From: Streptomyces roseolus
GTDB taxonomy: Bacteria; Actinomycetota; Actinomycetes; Streptomycetales; Streptomycetaceae
Direction of reading: 5' to 3'
DNA: 64,000 nt
Assembly: GCF_014649855.1 (NCBI RefSeq)
Contig: NZ_BMTV01000002.1
Coordinates: 62,001-126,000 of the forward strand
In this document: piece by piece, positions 33,083-40,932 of the stretch
Layout of the letters: each line of letters begins with the position of its first letter
How positions within the stretch are numbered: the first letter of the stretch is position 1
Translations under genes and position numbers: made by a program
The notes under the pieces: model-generated
Told to the model about the DNA's origin: nothing
What the model saw: only the letters and a program-made list of their open reading frames with translations
Database searches by the model: none

Positions 33083-33514
33083 TCAGCGCTCGGTGAGGTC
33101 CGAGGGGGCCTCCTGGACCACCCAGCCGTTGCCGTCGGGGTCCTCGAAGGTGAGGAAGGAGTTCCAGGTGCCGCCCTTGCCCTCCTCCCAGCCCGTCGCC
33201 CCGACGTGCATCACGGGGGAGACGTCGACGCCCCTCCCGGCGAGCGCGTCCCGGGCCGCCTCGATGTCGGTGACGCACAGCTGGAGGCCGTGCAGGCTGC
33301 CGGGGGTCATGCTCTTCGTGCCGGGCATCGGCGGCATGCCGGAGATCAGGGCGACGGAGCAGCGCGAGCCCGGCGGGGTCGCCTGGATGATCCGCGTCCC
33401 GGGGGCGACCTCGTCGTCCAGGTCGATGACGAAGCCGCACGCGTCGGCGTAGAACTCCTTGGCCCGGTCCATGTCGGTGACGGGGACCGGGACGACTTCC
33501 AGTGTCCAGTGCAT
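33083..33514 (-). CDS. VOC-family (glyoxalase/bleomycin-resistance fold) protein
   Basis: 143 residues with two beta-alpha-beta-beta-beta modules. LEVVPVPVTDMDRAKEFY opens the first, LQLCVTDIEAARDAL the second, and TFEDPDGNGWVVQE ends it with the usual metal glutamate. Such proteins are lyases, dioxygenases or drug-binding proteins. ATG at 33514 gives the standard family start; an upstream in-frame ATG adds only Arg-rich sequence. Substrate unknown. Confidence 0.9.
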   Translation of the reverse strand: MHWTLEVVPVPVTDMDRAKEFYADACGFVIDLDDEVAPGTRIIQATPPGSRCSVALISGMPPMPGTKSMTPGSLHGLQLCVTDIEAARDALAGRGVDVSPVMHVGATGWEEGKGGTWNSFLTFEDPDGNGWVVQEAPSDLTER

Positions 33515-33561
33515 GGGACCACCGTCCCGCACCCGGCCCCGTCGCGCACGCCCTCCACGCG

Positions 33562-33587
33562 GGCGACTTGACGGGGCGACTTGACGG
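33562..33587. repeat. Perfect 13-bp direct repeat in the P450/VOC intergenic region
   Basis: GGCGACTTGACGG occurs twice head-to-tail (33562-33574 and 33575-33587), each copy holding a -35-like TTGACG. No matching -10 box follows at the right distance. Confidence 0.5.
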
Positions 33588-33680
33588 AAAATCACCTTGC
33601 CTTCGGTCGACTGACCTGATCCTTTCGCTCAAAGGGTGAGAAGGATCGGGAACGACCGCTTCGGCGTCGTCCAACCTCCC

Positions 33681-33686
33681 TATAGT
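33681..33686 (+). promoter_or_regulatory. -10 box of the P450 operon
   Basis: TATAGT, 37 bases before ATG at 33724, in an otherwise GC-rich leader. The -35 is weak (CTTCGG, 17-18 bases upstream), which suggests help from an activator. Confidence 0.5.
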
Positions 33687-33723
33687 GACCACGCGTTGGC
33701 CGCCACCGCAGGAGACAGGACAG

Positions 33724-35007
33724 ATGACGCCCTCCCCCACCGCCGGGCCCGCCTCCGACGCCGTACCTCCGCCCGGATGCCCCGCGGCCGTCCCGCTCTC
33801 CGGGCCCGGCTTCCACACCGACCCCCAGGCCCTCTACCGGTCCATGCGCCGCGACCACGGCCCCGTCGTCCCCGTCGAACTCCCCGGCGGCCTCCCCGCC
33901 TGGCTGGTCATCGGCTACCGCGAGGTCCACCAGGTCACCAGCGACCCCGAACTCTTCCCCCGGGACGTCGGCCTGTGGAACCAGTGGCCGCACGTCCCCG
34001 CCGACTGGCCGCTGCTCCCGATGGTCGGACAGCCCCTCCCCTCCGTCTACTTCACCGCGGGCGAGGAGCACCGGCGGCACGTCCGGATGGTCGTCCCCGC
34101 CCTGGAGGCCGCCGACCCCTTCGAGATCCGCGGCCACTGCGAGCAGCTGGCCGACCGGCTCGTCGACGCCTTCTGCTCCCGCGGCACCGCCGACCTGGTC
34201 GCCGCCTTCTGCGAACCCCTCCCGGTCCTCGTCCTCGCACGTCTCGTCGGCTTCCCCGACGACGAGGGCGCCGACATCGCCCGGGTCCTGAAGGAGCTCG
34301 CCGACGGCGGCCCCGAGGCGCAGGGCGCCCACCGGCGGTTCGGCGCGCACATGGCCCGCCTCGTCGCCGCCAAGCGCGCCGAGCCCGGCGACGACGTGAC
34401 CTCCCGGATGCTCGCCCACCCGGAGGAGTTCACGGACGAGGAGTACATGCTCGACCTGATGGCGATCACCGCCGCCGGGCACCTCACCACCGCCGACTGG
34501 ATCGGCAGCTCCCTCCGACTGATGCTCACCGAGGACGAGTTCGCCGACTCCATGGCGGGCGGCCGCCGCAGCGTCGCCGACGCCATGACCGAGGTGCTGT
34601 GGGAGGAGGGCCCCACCCAGATCCTCGCCGGCCGCTGGCCGTCCCGCGACACCCGCCTCGGCGACCGGCGGATCAAGGCCGGCGACCTGCTGCTGCTCGG
34701 CCTCGGCGCCGCCAACACCGACCCGGTGATCCGGCAGGGCGTCCCCGGCGGCGCCCCCTCCGAACGCGGCGGCGGCGGTGCCCACCTCGCCTTCAGCCAC
34801 GGCGAGTACCGCTGCCCCTTCCCCGCCCAGGAGATCGCCGAGACCATCGCCAGGACCGGCATCGAGGTCCTCCTCGACCGGCTGCCCGACCTCGAACTCG
34901 CCGTCCCCGTGGGGGAACTGGTCCGCCGCCCCTCCGCCTTCCTGCGCGGCACCACCGCCCTGCCCGTCCGGTTCACCCCCGTACCCACCACTGGAGGCCC
35001 CTCGTGA
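33724..35007 (+). CDS. Cytochrome P450, CYP157-like, lacking the ExxR motif
   Basis: 427 residues. The heme cysteine is in FSHGEYRCPFPAQE near residue 365. Other hallmarks are altered. The I-helix reads AAGHLTTADW, with Leu where the acidic residue should be. The K-helix reads TEVLWEEGPTQ, so ExxR is ExxW. The glycine after the cysteine is replaced. These are known features of the CYP157 family, in which only the cysteine is invariant. It is coupled by GTGA to the next P450, the CYP157/CYP154 arrangement seen in Streptomyces conservons, but no conservon genes precede it here. Whether it is catalytic alone is doubtful. Confidence 0.85.
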   Translation: MTPSPTAGPASDAVPPPGCPAAVPLSGPGFHTDPQALYRSMRRDHGPVVPVELPGGLPAWLVIGYREVHQVTSDPELFPRDVGLWNQWPHVPADWPLLPMVGQPLPSVYFTAGEEHRRHVRMVVPALEAADPFEIRGHCEQLADRLVDAFCSRGTADLVAAFCEPLPVLVLARLVGFPDDEGADIARVLKELADGGPEAQGAHRRFGAHMARLVAAKRAEPGDDVTSRMLAHPEEFTDEEYMLDLMAITAAGHLTTADWIGSSLRLMLTEDEFADSMAGGRRSVADAMTEVLWEEGPTQILAGRWPSRDTRLGDRRIKAGDLLLLGLGAANTDPVIRQGVPGGAPSERGGGGAHLAFSHGEYRCPFPAQEIAETIARTGIEVLLDRLPDLELAVPVGELVRRPSAFLRGTTALPVRFTPVPTTGGPS

Positions 35008-36248
35008 CCTGCCCGTACGCAGCCGCCCGGGACGCCGCTCCCGTCGTCGTCGACCCGATGGTCCGGGACCTCGACGGCGAGACCGACCGGATCCGCGCCG
35101 CCGGCCCGCTCGCCCGCATCGACCTGCTCGGCGTGCCCGCCTGGGCCGTCACCCGGCACGCCGACGCCCGCCGGCTGCTCGTCGACCCCCGGCTCGTGAA
35201 GGACATGGCCGCCTGGGACCTGTGGACCAGCGGGGCCGTCACCCACGCCTGGCCGCTCATCGGGATGATCGACGCCGGCCGCTCCATGTTCACCGTCGAC
35301 GGCGAGGAGCACCGCAGGCTGCGCGCCAAGACCTCCCAGGCGCTGACCCCGCGCCGCCTGGAGGCCATCCGCCCCGACATAGAGAAGTTCACCGCCGAAC
35401 TCCTCGACGCCCTGGAGGAGGCCGGCCGGGACGGCGCCGTCGTCGACCTCAAGTCCGTCTTCGCGCAGCCGCTGCCCATGCGGGTCGTCGGCATGCTGAT
35501 GGGCGTCGACCCGCAGGCGAACGCGATGCTCACCCGGCAGTACAAGAAGTTCTTCTCGATGCTCACCCCGCAGGAGGAGCGGCTCGCCCTCCTCGCCGAG
35601 CTCGACGTCTTCTACACGGAGCTGGTCCGCGCGAAGACCGCCCTGCCCACCGACGACCTGACCTCGGCGCTCATCCTCGCCGCGGACGGCGGCGAGCCGC
35701 TGACCGAGGAGGAGGTCGTCGGCAACCTCAAGGCGATGGTCGCCGCGGGCCACGAGACCACCATCGGCCTCGTCCTCAACGCCGTCCGCGCCCTGCTCGC
35801 CCACCCCGAGCAGCTGCGGACGGTCCTGGCCGGCGAGGTCTCCTGGGAGGCGGTCGTCGAGGAGACCCTGCGCTGGGACACCCCCACCACCCACCTCCTG
35901 ATGCGCTTCGCCACCGAGGACATCGAGGTCGGCGACGCCGTGATCCCGAAGGGCGAGGGCGTGGTCATCTCCTACCGCGCGATCGGCCGCGACCCCGAGC
36001 AGCACGGCCCGGACGCCGACGCCTTCGACATCACCCGGCCGGCGCCGAACCGGCACATGACCTTCGGCCACGGCCCGCACATCTGCCCCGGCGCGGCGCT
36101 CTCCCGCGTCGAGGCGGGCATCGCCCTCCCGGCGCTCTTCGCCCGCTTCCCCCGGCTGCGCCTCGCCGTCCCGGACGAGGAACTGCGCAACCTCCCGGTG
36201 ATGACCCAGAACGACCTGGAGTCCTTCCCGGTCCTCCTCGACGCCTGA
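35004..36248 (+). CDS. Cytochrome P450, CYP154-like
   Basis: 414 residues with a complete P450 set: I-helix VAAGHETT near 245, K-helix EETLR near 285 (ExxR), and heme loop FGHGPHICPGAALSR near 355. EETLRWDTPTTHLLMRFA and NRHMTFGHG resemble CYP154 enzymes, which hydroxylate macrolides, steroids or flavonoids in vitro. GTG at 35004 overlaps the preceding stop (GTGA), and GGAGG is spaced 6 bases ahead. Electrons must come from ferredoxin partners encoded elsewhere; none is adjacent. Confidence 0.92.
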   Translation: MTCPYAAARDAAPVVVDPMVRDLDGETDRIRAAGPLARIDLLGVPAWAVTRHADARRLLVDPRLVKDMAAWDLWTSGAVTHAWPLIGMIDAGRSMFTVDGEEHRRLRAKTSQALTPRRLEAIRPDIEKFTAELLDALEEAGRDGAVVDLKSVFAQPLPMRVVGMLMGVDPQANAMLTRQYKKFFSMLTPQEERLALLAELDVFYTELVRAKTALPTDDLTSALILAADGGEPLTEEEVVGNLKAMVAAGHETTIGLVLNAVRALLAHPEQLRTVLAGEVSWEAVVEETLRWDTPTTHLLMRFATEDIEVGDAVIPKGEGVVISYRAIGRDPEQHGPDADAFDITRPAPNRHMTFGHGPHICPGAALSRVEAGIALPALFARFPRLRLAVPDEELRNLPVMTQNDLESFPVLLDA

Positions 36249-36271
36249 CCCCCGCCCCGGGCCGGCGCGTT

Positions 36272-36330
36272 CCGCTGACGGCGCGCCCCGACCGGAGTGG
36301 CCCCGAACGGCAGGCGCCTGCCGTCAGCGG
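36272..36330. terminator. Nested hairpins between the P450 and PIG-L genes
   Basis: CCGCTGACGGC (36272-36282) pairs with GCCGTCAGCGG (36320-36330). Alternatively the 16-base palindrome CGGCAGGCGCCTGCCG at 36308-36323 folds on its own. The outer arm includes the PIG-L stop codon. Probably a bidirectional terminator. Confidence 0.6.
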
Positions 36331-38366
36331 GGTGCCGGGACCCAGTGCAGGCGGCCGTCCTGGCCCAGGGCGGCCACCCCGCCCGGGCCCGCCGCCGGAG
36401 CGCCCGCGAGCGGGAAGCCGGAGAGGCGCCAGGCGCCGCCGTCCGTCAGCGGGGCCACGGCCAGGCGGCCGGTCCTGGAGCGGGCGGCGACCAGGCCGTC
36501 CGCCGCGCTCACCGGGCCGAAGCCGGCGACACCGCCGGACGGCGGGGCGACCGGGGCGAGCCGGGCGGTGCCCTCGAAGTCGGCGGCCCGCGGCGCGCCG
36601 GTGCCCGGCTCGCGGGACCAGAGCCGGACGCCGCCGCCCGCCGGCGAGGGGCCCGCGCTCAGCGCGAGCGTGGTCGCCGGCAGGCCGGTCGGCCGGGGCC
36701 CGGCGATCCGGCCGCCGCCGGGTGCGCCCGTCCACATCAGGACCGAGGTCCGGGTGCCCGCGAAGACGTACGGGCGTCCGGCGGCGTCCGTCGCCGCCAC
36801 CGGGTCGCCGTGCAGTCCGGTCCCGCCGAGGGGGCGCCACGGGCCCCAGCCGCCGCCGGGCGTCCGCTCCCGTCCGGCGAGCCGGTGGTCGCCGTCGCGC
36901 AGGAAGAGCGAGACGCGCCCCGAGCCGTCCACGGTCACCGCGGGCGCGCTGATGTCCGGCGTCCGGTCGGCCTCGTCCCGCTTCCCGGGCGTGCCGAGCG
37001 GCCGCCAGGCCCCGAACCGCCCGCCGGGCTCGGTCTGTTCGACGGTGACGACCTCGCGCCGGTAGCCGGCCGGGCCCGCGAACGTGGTCCGGGTGGCGAA
37101 GACCGCGATCCGCCCGTCCGGCAGCCGTACGGTGTCGACGCCGCCGTCGAGCCCGCCGCCGGGCAGCAGCTCCGGGCCCTTCCAGGCGTCGCCGCCCGGC
37201 GCCCGGCGCCAGGTCGCGAGCCGCCCGTCCTGGACGCCGAAGGCGCGCAGCCCGCCGTCCGCGTCCGCCTGGAGCCACCCGGTCGAGGCGCCCCGCGCGT
37301 GCCGCACGGTGCCCGTCCAGCCGCGGCCCTGCGGCCGGTCCGCCATCTTCAGGTCGCCGCACCCCGCCGGGCTGCCGCAGTGGTCGGTCCCGTCCAGCCA
37401 GGCGTACGTCCGCAGGCTGCGCAGCTTCTCCTCGGCGGTGCGGCCGTCGAGGGCCTGCGGCAGCTCGGTGTTCGGGTAGCCCAGGTAGCTCTGCACGCCG
37501 ACCCGCGGATGCCCGGGCCGCTGCGCGTACCGGGCCAGTGCCGCCTGCGCGAACCGCGCCCCGTAGGCGTGGTCCTGGTGGTCCCGCAGCCGTCCCGTCG
37601 CCGCGTCCGTGCCGGGCGTCGGGTCCAGGGTGCGGACGTAGGTGGGCCGGAAGCGGTCCAGCAGCCCCGTCAGGGTGGCCACGACCTGCTCCTTCGAGTA
37701 CGCGAAGTCGTCGGTGACCGGCGTCCCCGAGGAGCGCAGCGAGCCGAGCGCGGGGATCCGGCCGTGCCACAGGCCGCGCAGGCTGTGCGGACGGTCGCCG
37801 TACGGCGAACCGGCCTCGCGGAGCTGGAGCCAGACCAGCCGCACCCCGGGCCGGGCCCGCAGGGTGTCCAGCTCGGCCGCGCCCCCGCCGGCCGTGCGGA
37901 TCGCCGTCCGGTCCCAGGGGCTGGTGCGGTCGCCGGTGACGAGCTCGGCGTACGCGGCGCGGATGCCGTTCTGCCGGGCCTCGGCGTACGCGGGTTTGTC
38001 CGGCGCCGTCGCGGCGGCACGCGCGGCGCGGGCGTTGACGCCGTTCGCCTCGCCCGCCGTCAGGTACACGGTGGTCAGCGGGATCCGGTCGGCGAGCGAC
38101 TGCGCGGTGTCCGGGTTCATGAAGTACAGGTCGTCGTCCGGGTGCGACACGAACTGCACCACGGAGACCGGCGCGGCCCCCGCCGCCCCGGGTGCCGCCG
38201 ATGCCGGCGACGCCGGCCCGCCGGCCGCCGGTTCCTCCTGCGCCGCCGTCGCCGTGAGCACGCCCGCGAGGGTGCCCCCGGCCAGCAGGGTCGCCATCCC
38301 GGCGACCACGGCGGACCGCCGGTGACGGAAGGGGCGTATGAGGCGGGTGAGACGGCGAACGGACAT
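36324..38366 (-). CDS. Secreted PIG-L deacetylase with C-terminal propeller-like domain
   Basis: 680 residues. An N-terminal signal (RRSAVVAGMATLLAGGTLAGV) leads to a zinc-dependent LmbE/PIG-L domain with SHPDDDLYFMNP near residue 80 and RDHQDHAYGA near residue 245 (metal and catalytic residues). N-acetylglucosamine or related amides are the usual substrates. Residues 340-680 form repeats with GAWRPLG- and GPWRPLG-type motifs and Asp/Gly turns, resembling a beta-propeller of lectin or sialidase type that could bind a glycan. No ribosome site precedes ATG 38366, and the exact start is uncertain by a few codons. Confidence 0.85.
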   Translation of the reverse strand: MSVRRLTRLIRPFRHRRSAVVAGMATLLAGGTLAGVLTATAAQEEPAAGGPASPASAAPGAAGAAPVSVVQFVSHPDDDLYFMNPDTAQSLADRIPLTTVYLTAGEANGVNARAARAAATAPDKPAYAEARQNGIRAAYAELVTGDRTSPWDRTAIRTAGGGAAELDTLRARPGVRLVWLQLREAGSPYGDRPHSLRGLWHGRIPALGSLRSSGTPVTDDFAYSKEQVVATLTGLLDRFRPTYVRTLDPTPGTDAATGRLRDHQDHAYGARFAQAALARYAQRPGHPRVGVQSYLGYPNTELPQALDGRTAEEKLRSLRTYAWLDGTDHCGSPAGCGDLKMADRPQGRGWTGTVRHARGASTGWLQADADGGLRAFGVQDGRLATWRRAPGGDAWKGPELLPGGGLDGGVDTVRLPDGRIAVFATRTTFAGPAGYRREVVTVEQTEPGGRFGAWRPLGTPGKRDEADRTPDISAPAVTVDGSGRVSLFLRDGDHRLAGRERTPGGGWGPWRPLGGTGLHGDPVAATDAAGRPYVFAGTRTSVLMWTGAPGGGRIAGPRPTGLPATTLALSAGPSPAGGGVRLWSREPGTGAPRAADFEGTARLAPVAPPSGGVAGFGPVSAADGLVAARSRTGRLAVAPLTDGGAWRLSGFPLAGAPAAGPGGVAALGQDGRLHWVPAPR

Positions 38367-38609
38367 GGGCGCGGGTGGGCTCTCTGCTGGGGCGGGGGGC
38401 CGCTGCTGACGGCACGGCCGGGGCGGCACTGGGCCGAACGGCTTACACGGGTGTACAGGGCGGGACCCGCCCCGGGGTTCCCCAGAACCCCTGATGTGCC
38501 CCACATCACGTGTGATCCTCACCGGCCCCGGGAGGACCGGTCCGGTGACGACCGCCCCGGCCGGACCGCCTCGGACGGTCGTCCCGGACGGTCGCCCCGG
38601 CCGGCCGCC

Positions 38610-39806
38610 TCAGGCGGTCGCCTCCGCCGGGGCCGCGTCCCGGAGGCCCCGTCGGACCAGGGGGCGGCGGCGGGAGGGCAGGCCGCCCGTCGGGTGGGCG
38701 ACGCCCCAGGCGGCGCCCTTGCAGATGAGCTCCTTGTAGAGGACGGCGGCGCGGCCGGTGAGGGCCTTCTCCTTGGCCCGGTCGTCAGCGGTGACGAACT
38801 GGATCAGACCGTCCTCGCGGCCGAGCGAGACGCACTGCTGGAAGTAGCGGAGGGAGACGGCGGGCACCTCGACGCCGGTGAGCCGGGCGGCGAGGGCGTC
38901 GGCCGCCTGCCAGGCCATCGGGACGCCCGAGGCACAGGACATGCGCAGCGGCTTGCCTCCCGGGCCGAGGGCGAGGGCCGCGTCGCCGACCGCGTAGACG
39001 TCGGGGTGGGAGACCGAGCGCATGGTGGAGTCGACCCTGATCCGGCCGTCCTCGGCGAGCTCCAGGCCGGTGGCCTCGGCGATCGGGTGGACGGCGAAGC
39101 CGGTGGTCCAGACGGTGACGTCGGCGGGGAGGGCGGTGCCGTCGGCGGTGGTCACCCGGTCCGCGGCCACGGCGGCGATCGCCGTGTGCTCGTGGACGGT
39201 GATGCCGAGCCGCCGGGCGACCTTCCACAGGTGGCCGCGGCCCTTCTCGGAGAGCCAGTCGCCGAGCGCGCCGCGGGCGACCAGGGCCACGTCGAGATCG
39301 GGGCGGGACTCGGCGATCTCGGTCGCGGCCTCCAGGCCGGTCAGGCCGCCGCCGACCACCACCACGGGCCGGCCGGCCTCCAGGGCGGCGAGCCGCTCGC
39401 GGAGCCGGAGGGCGCCGGGGCGGGAGGCCAGCTCGTGGGCGTGGTCGGCGACCCCGGGGACCCCGCCGTGGTTCCAGCCGCTGCCCAGGGCGTAGACGAG
39501 GCTGTCGTAGCCGAGCTCCTCCCGTCCGGCGGCGCCGTCCACCCGGACCGTCCTGCGGTCGACGTCGACGGCGGCGACCCTGCCGAGCCTCAGCTCGACG
39601 CCGGTGCCGGCGAACAGTTCCGCGAAGGGGCGGGGGGTGAGGTCCTGGCCGGCCGCGAGCTGGTGCAGCCGGACCCGCTCGACGAAGTCGGGCTCGGCGT
39701 TGACGAGGGTGAGGGTGACGTCCTCGCGGCGCAGCCGGCGGGCGAGGCGGCCGGCGGTGACGGCGCCGGTGTAGCCGGCTCCGAGGACGACGATGCGGTG
39801 CTGCAT
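38610..39806 (-). CDS. FAD-dependent pyridine-nucleotide oxidoreductase, NDH-2-like
   Basis: 398 residues. FAD Rossmann loop VVLGAGYTGAVTAGRLARRL at the N-terminus, second nucleotide loop VVVVGGGLTGLEAATEIAE near 155, and the FAD-binding VYAVGDAALA near 295. It belongs to the type II NADH dehydrogenase/apoptosis-inducing-factor-like group. AGGAG 8 bases before ATG 39806 supports the start. It lies 126 bases downstream of an ECF41-type sigma gene in the same direction; oxidoreductases are the recurrent partners of that sigma group, so it is the likely target. Confidence 0.9.
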   Translation of the reverse strand: MQHRIVVLGAGYTGAVTAGRLARRLRREDVTLTLVNAEPDFVERVRLHQLAAGQDLTPRPFAELFAGTGVELRLGRVAAVDVDRRTVRVDGAAGREELGYDSLVYALGSGWNHGGVPGVADHAHELASRPGALRLRERLAALEAGRPVVVVGGGLTGLEAATEIAESRPDLDVALVARGALGDWLSEKGRGHLWKVARRLGITVHEHTAIAAVAADRVTTADGTALPADVTVWTTGFAVHPIAEATGLELAEDGRIRVDSTMRSVSHPDVYAVGDAALALGPGGKPLRMSCASGVPMAWQAADALAARLTGVEVPAVSLRYFQQCVSLGREDGLIQFVTADDRAKEKALTGRAAVLYKELICKGAAWGVAHPTGGLPSRRRPLVRRGLRDAAPAEATA

Positions 39807-39901
39807 GACCGTGCTCCTGTCTGCGCGGGGTCCGCGCCGTTTCTCCGGCGTGGTTCGCACCTTGAACCGGACGGCCCCGCGTTTCCTGACAGGATCGGAA
39901 G

Positions 39902-39915
39902 GTGACCTGCGTCAC
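39902..39915. promoter_or_regulatory. Short palindrome between sigma and oxidoreductase genes
   Basis: GTGAC-N4-GTCAC, in the 126-base gap upstream of the oxidoreductase. It could be part of an ECF-type promoter or a regulator site. Confidence 0.35.
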
Positions 39916-39932
39916 GCGCCTGGGGAGGGGTG

Positions 39933-40877
39933 TCAGAAGGCGAAGAGCGGGGCCTCCTCGTGCCCCTCGGCGGCCCACCGCCGGGTGGCCCGGGCCAGCT
40001 TGTCCGGGTTGACCTGGCTGCGGACGGCGACGATGCCGTCCGGGGTGACCTCCAGGCAGGTGACGCCGATGACCCGGCCGTCGACGACGGCGACGATCGC
40101 GGGCTCGCCGTTGGCGGTGGAGGCGTAGAAGGAGGGCGAGCCGCCGACCAGGGCCCGCTTGGCGTCGCTCGGCTTGAAGAGGCCGCGCAGGAAGGCGGCG
40201 ACCGCGCGGGCGCCCTCGAAGGCGCTCGCCCGGGCGGGCACCTTGCCGCCGCCGTCGCCCAGGGCGGCGGCGTCCTGGGTGAGCAGCCGGACGAGGGGTT
40301 CGGTACGGCCGCTGGTGGCGGCCGCCAGGAACTCCTCGACGATCCTGCGGGCGGCGGCCTCGTCGATCTCGGTGCGGACCCGGCCGTCCGCGAGGTGCTT
40401 CTTGGCGCGGTGGAAGAGCTGCTGGGCGGCGGCCTCGCCGATGTCGAGGATCTCCGCGATCTCCCGGTGCGCGTAGCCGAAGGCCTCCCGCAGCACGTAC
40501 ACGGCCCGCTCGTTCGGGGTCAGCCGCTCCAGGAGGACGAGGACGGCGTACGAGACGGATTCGCGCTGCTCGGCGGTGTCGGCGGGGCCGAGCATCGGGT
40601 CGCCGGCGAGCAGCGGCTCGGGGAGCCACTGGCCGACGTAGGTCTCGCGGCGGGCGCGGGCGGAGGTGAGCTGGTTGAGGCAGTAGTTGGTGAGGACCTT
40701 GGTGAGCCAGGCCTCGGGCACCTCGATGCGCCCGGTGTCGGCGGCCTGCCAGCGCAGATAGGTCTCCTGCACCGCGTCCTCGGCCTCGCCCGACGAGCCG
40801 AGCATCCGGTAGGCGATGGCCTCCAGGCGGGGGCGCGCCCTCTCGAACCGGTCCACGTCACTCATGAGCAGGGCCAT
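39933..40877 (-). CDS. ECF sigma factor of the ECF41 type with SnoaL-like C-terminal domain
   Basis: 314 residues. Sigma region 2 (ERARPRLEAIAYRMLGSSGEAEDAVQ) and region 4 (LTPNERAVYVLREAFGYAHREIAEIL) are followed by a SnoaL-like extension of about 120 residues. The diagnostic motifs of ECF41 sigma factors are all visible: WLPEP in the linker, DGGGK (for DGGGR) and NPDKL near the C-terminus. In this group the extension replaces a separate anti-sigma factor. ATG at 40877 follows TACGAT by 6 bases, giving MALLMSDVDRF. The NDH-2-like gene downstream is the expected target. The inducing signal is unknown. Confidence 0.9.
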   Translation of the reverse strand: MALLMSDVDRFERARPRLEAIAYRMLGSSGEAEDAVQETYLRWQAADTGRIEVPEAWLTKVLTNYCLNQLTSARARRETYVGQWLPEPLLAGDPMLGPADTAEQRESVSYAVLVLLERLTPNERAVYVLREAFGYAHREIAEILDIGEAAAQQLFHRAKKHLADGRVRTEIDEAAARRIVEEFLAAATSGRTEPLVRLLTQDAAALGDGGGKVPARASAFEGARAVAAFLRGLFKPSDAKRALVGGSPSFYASTANGEPAIVAVVDGRVIGVTCLEVTPDGIVAVRSQVNPDKLARATRRWAAEGHEEAPLFAF

Positions 40878-40883
40878 GCCGGG

Positions 40884-40889
40884 ATCGTA
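40884..40889 (-). promoter_or_regulatory. -10 box, leaderless start of ECF41 sigma gene
   Basis: TACGAT on the minus strand, exactly 6 bases before ATG at 40877. Confidence 0.6.
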
Positions 40890-40932
40890 ACGGCCGGACG
40901 GGCCCCGCGGCACGGCGGTCCCGGCCCAACGG

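Noticed and set aside
39807..39901. ECF41 promoter (TGTCA ... CGTC) before the NDH-2-like gene
   Set aside because: TGTCAGG and CGTC are both found, but only 11 bases apart, short of the spacing I recall for ECF41 promoters.
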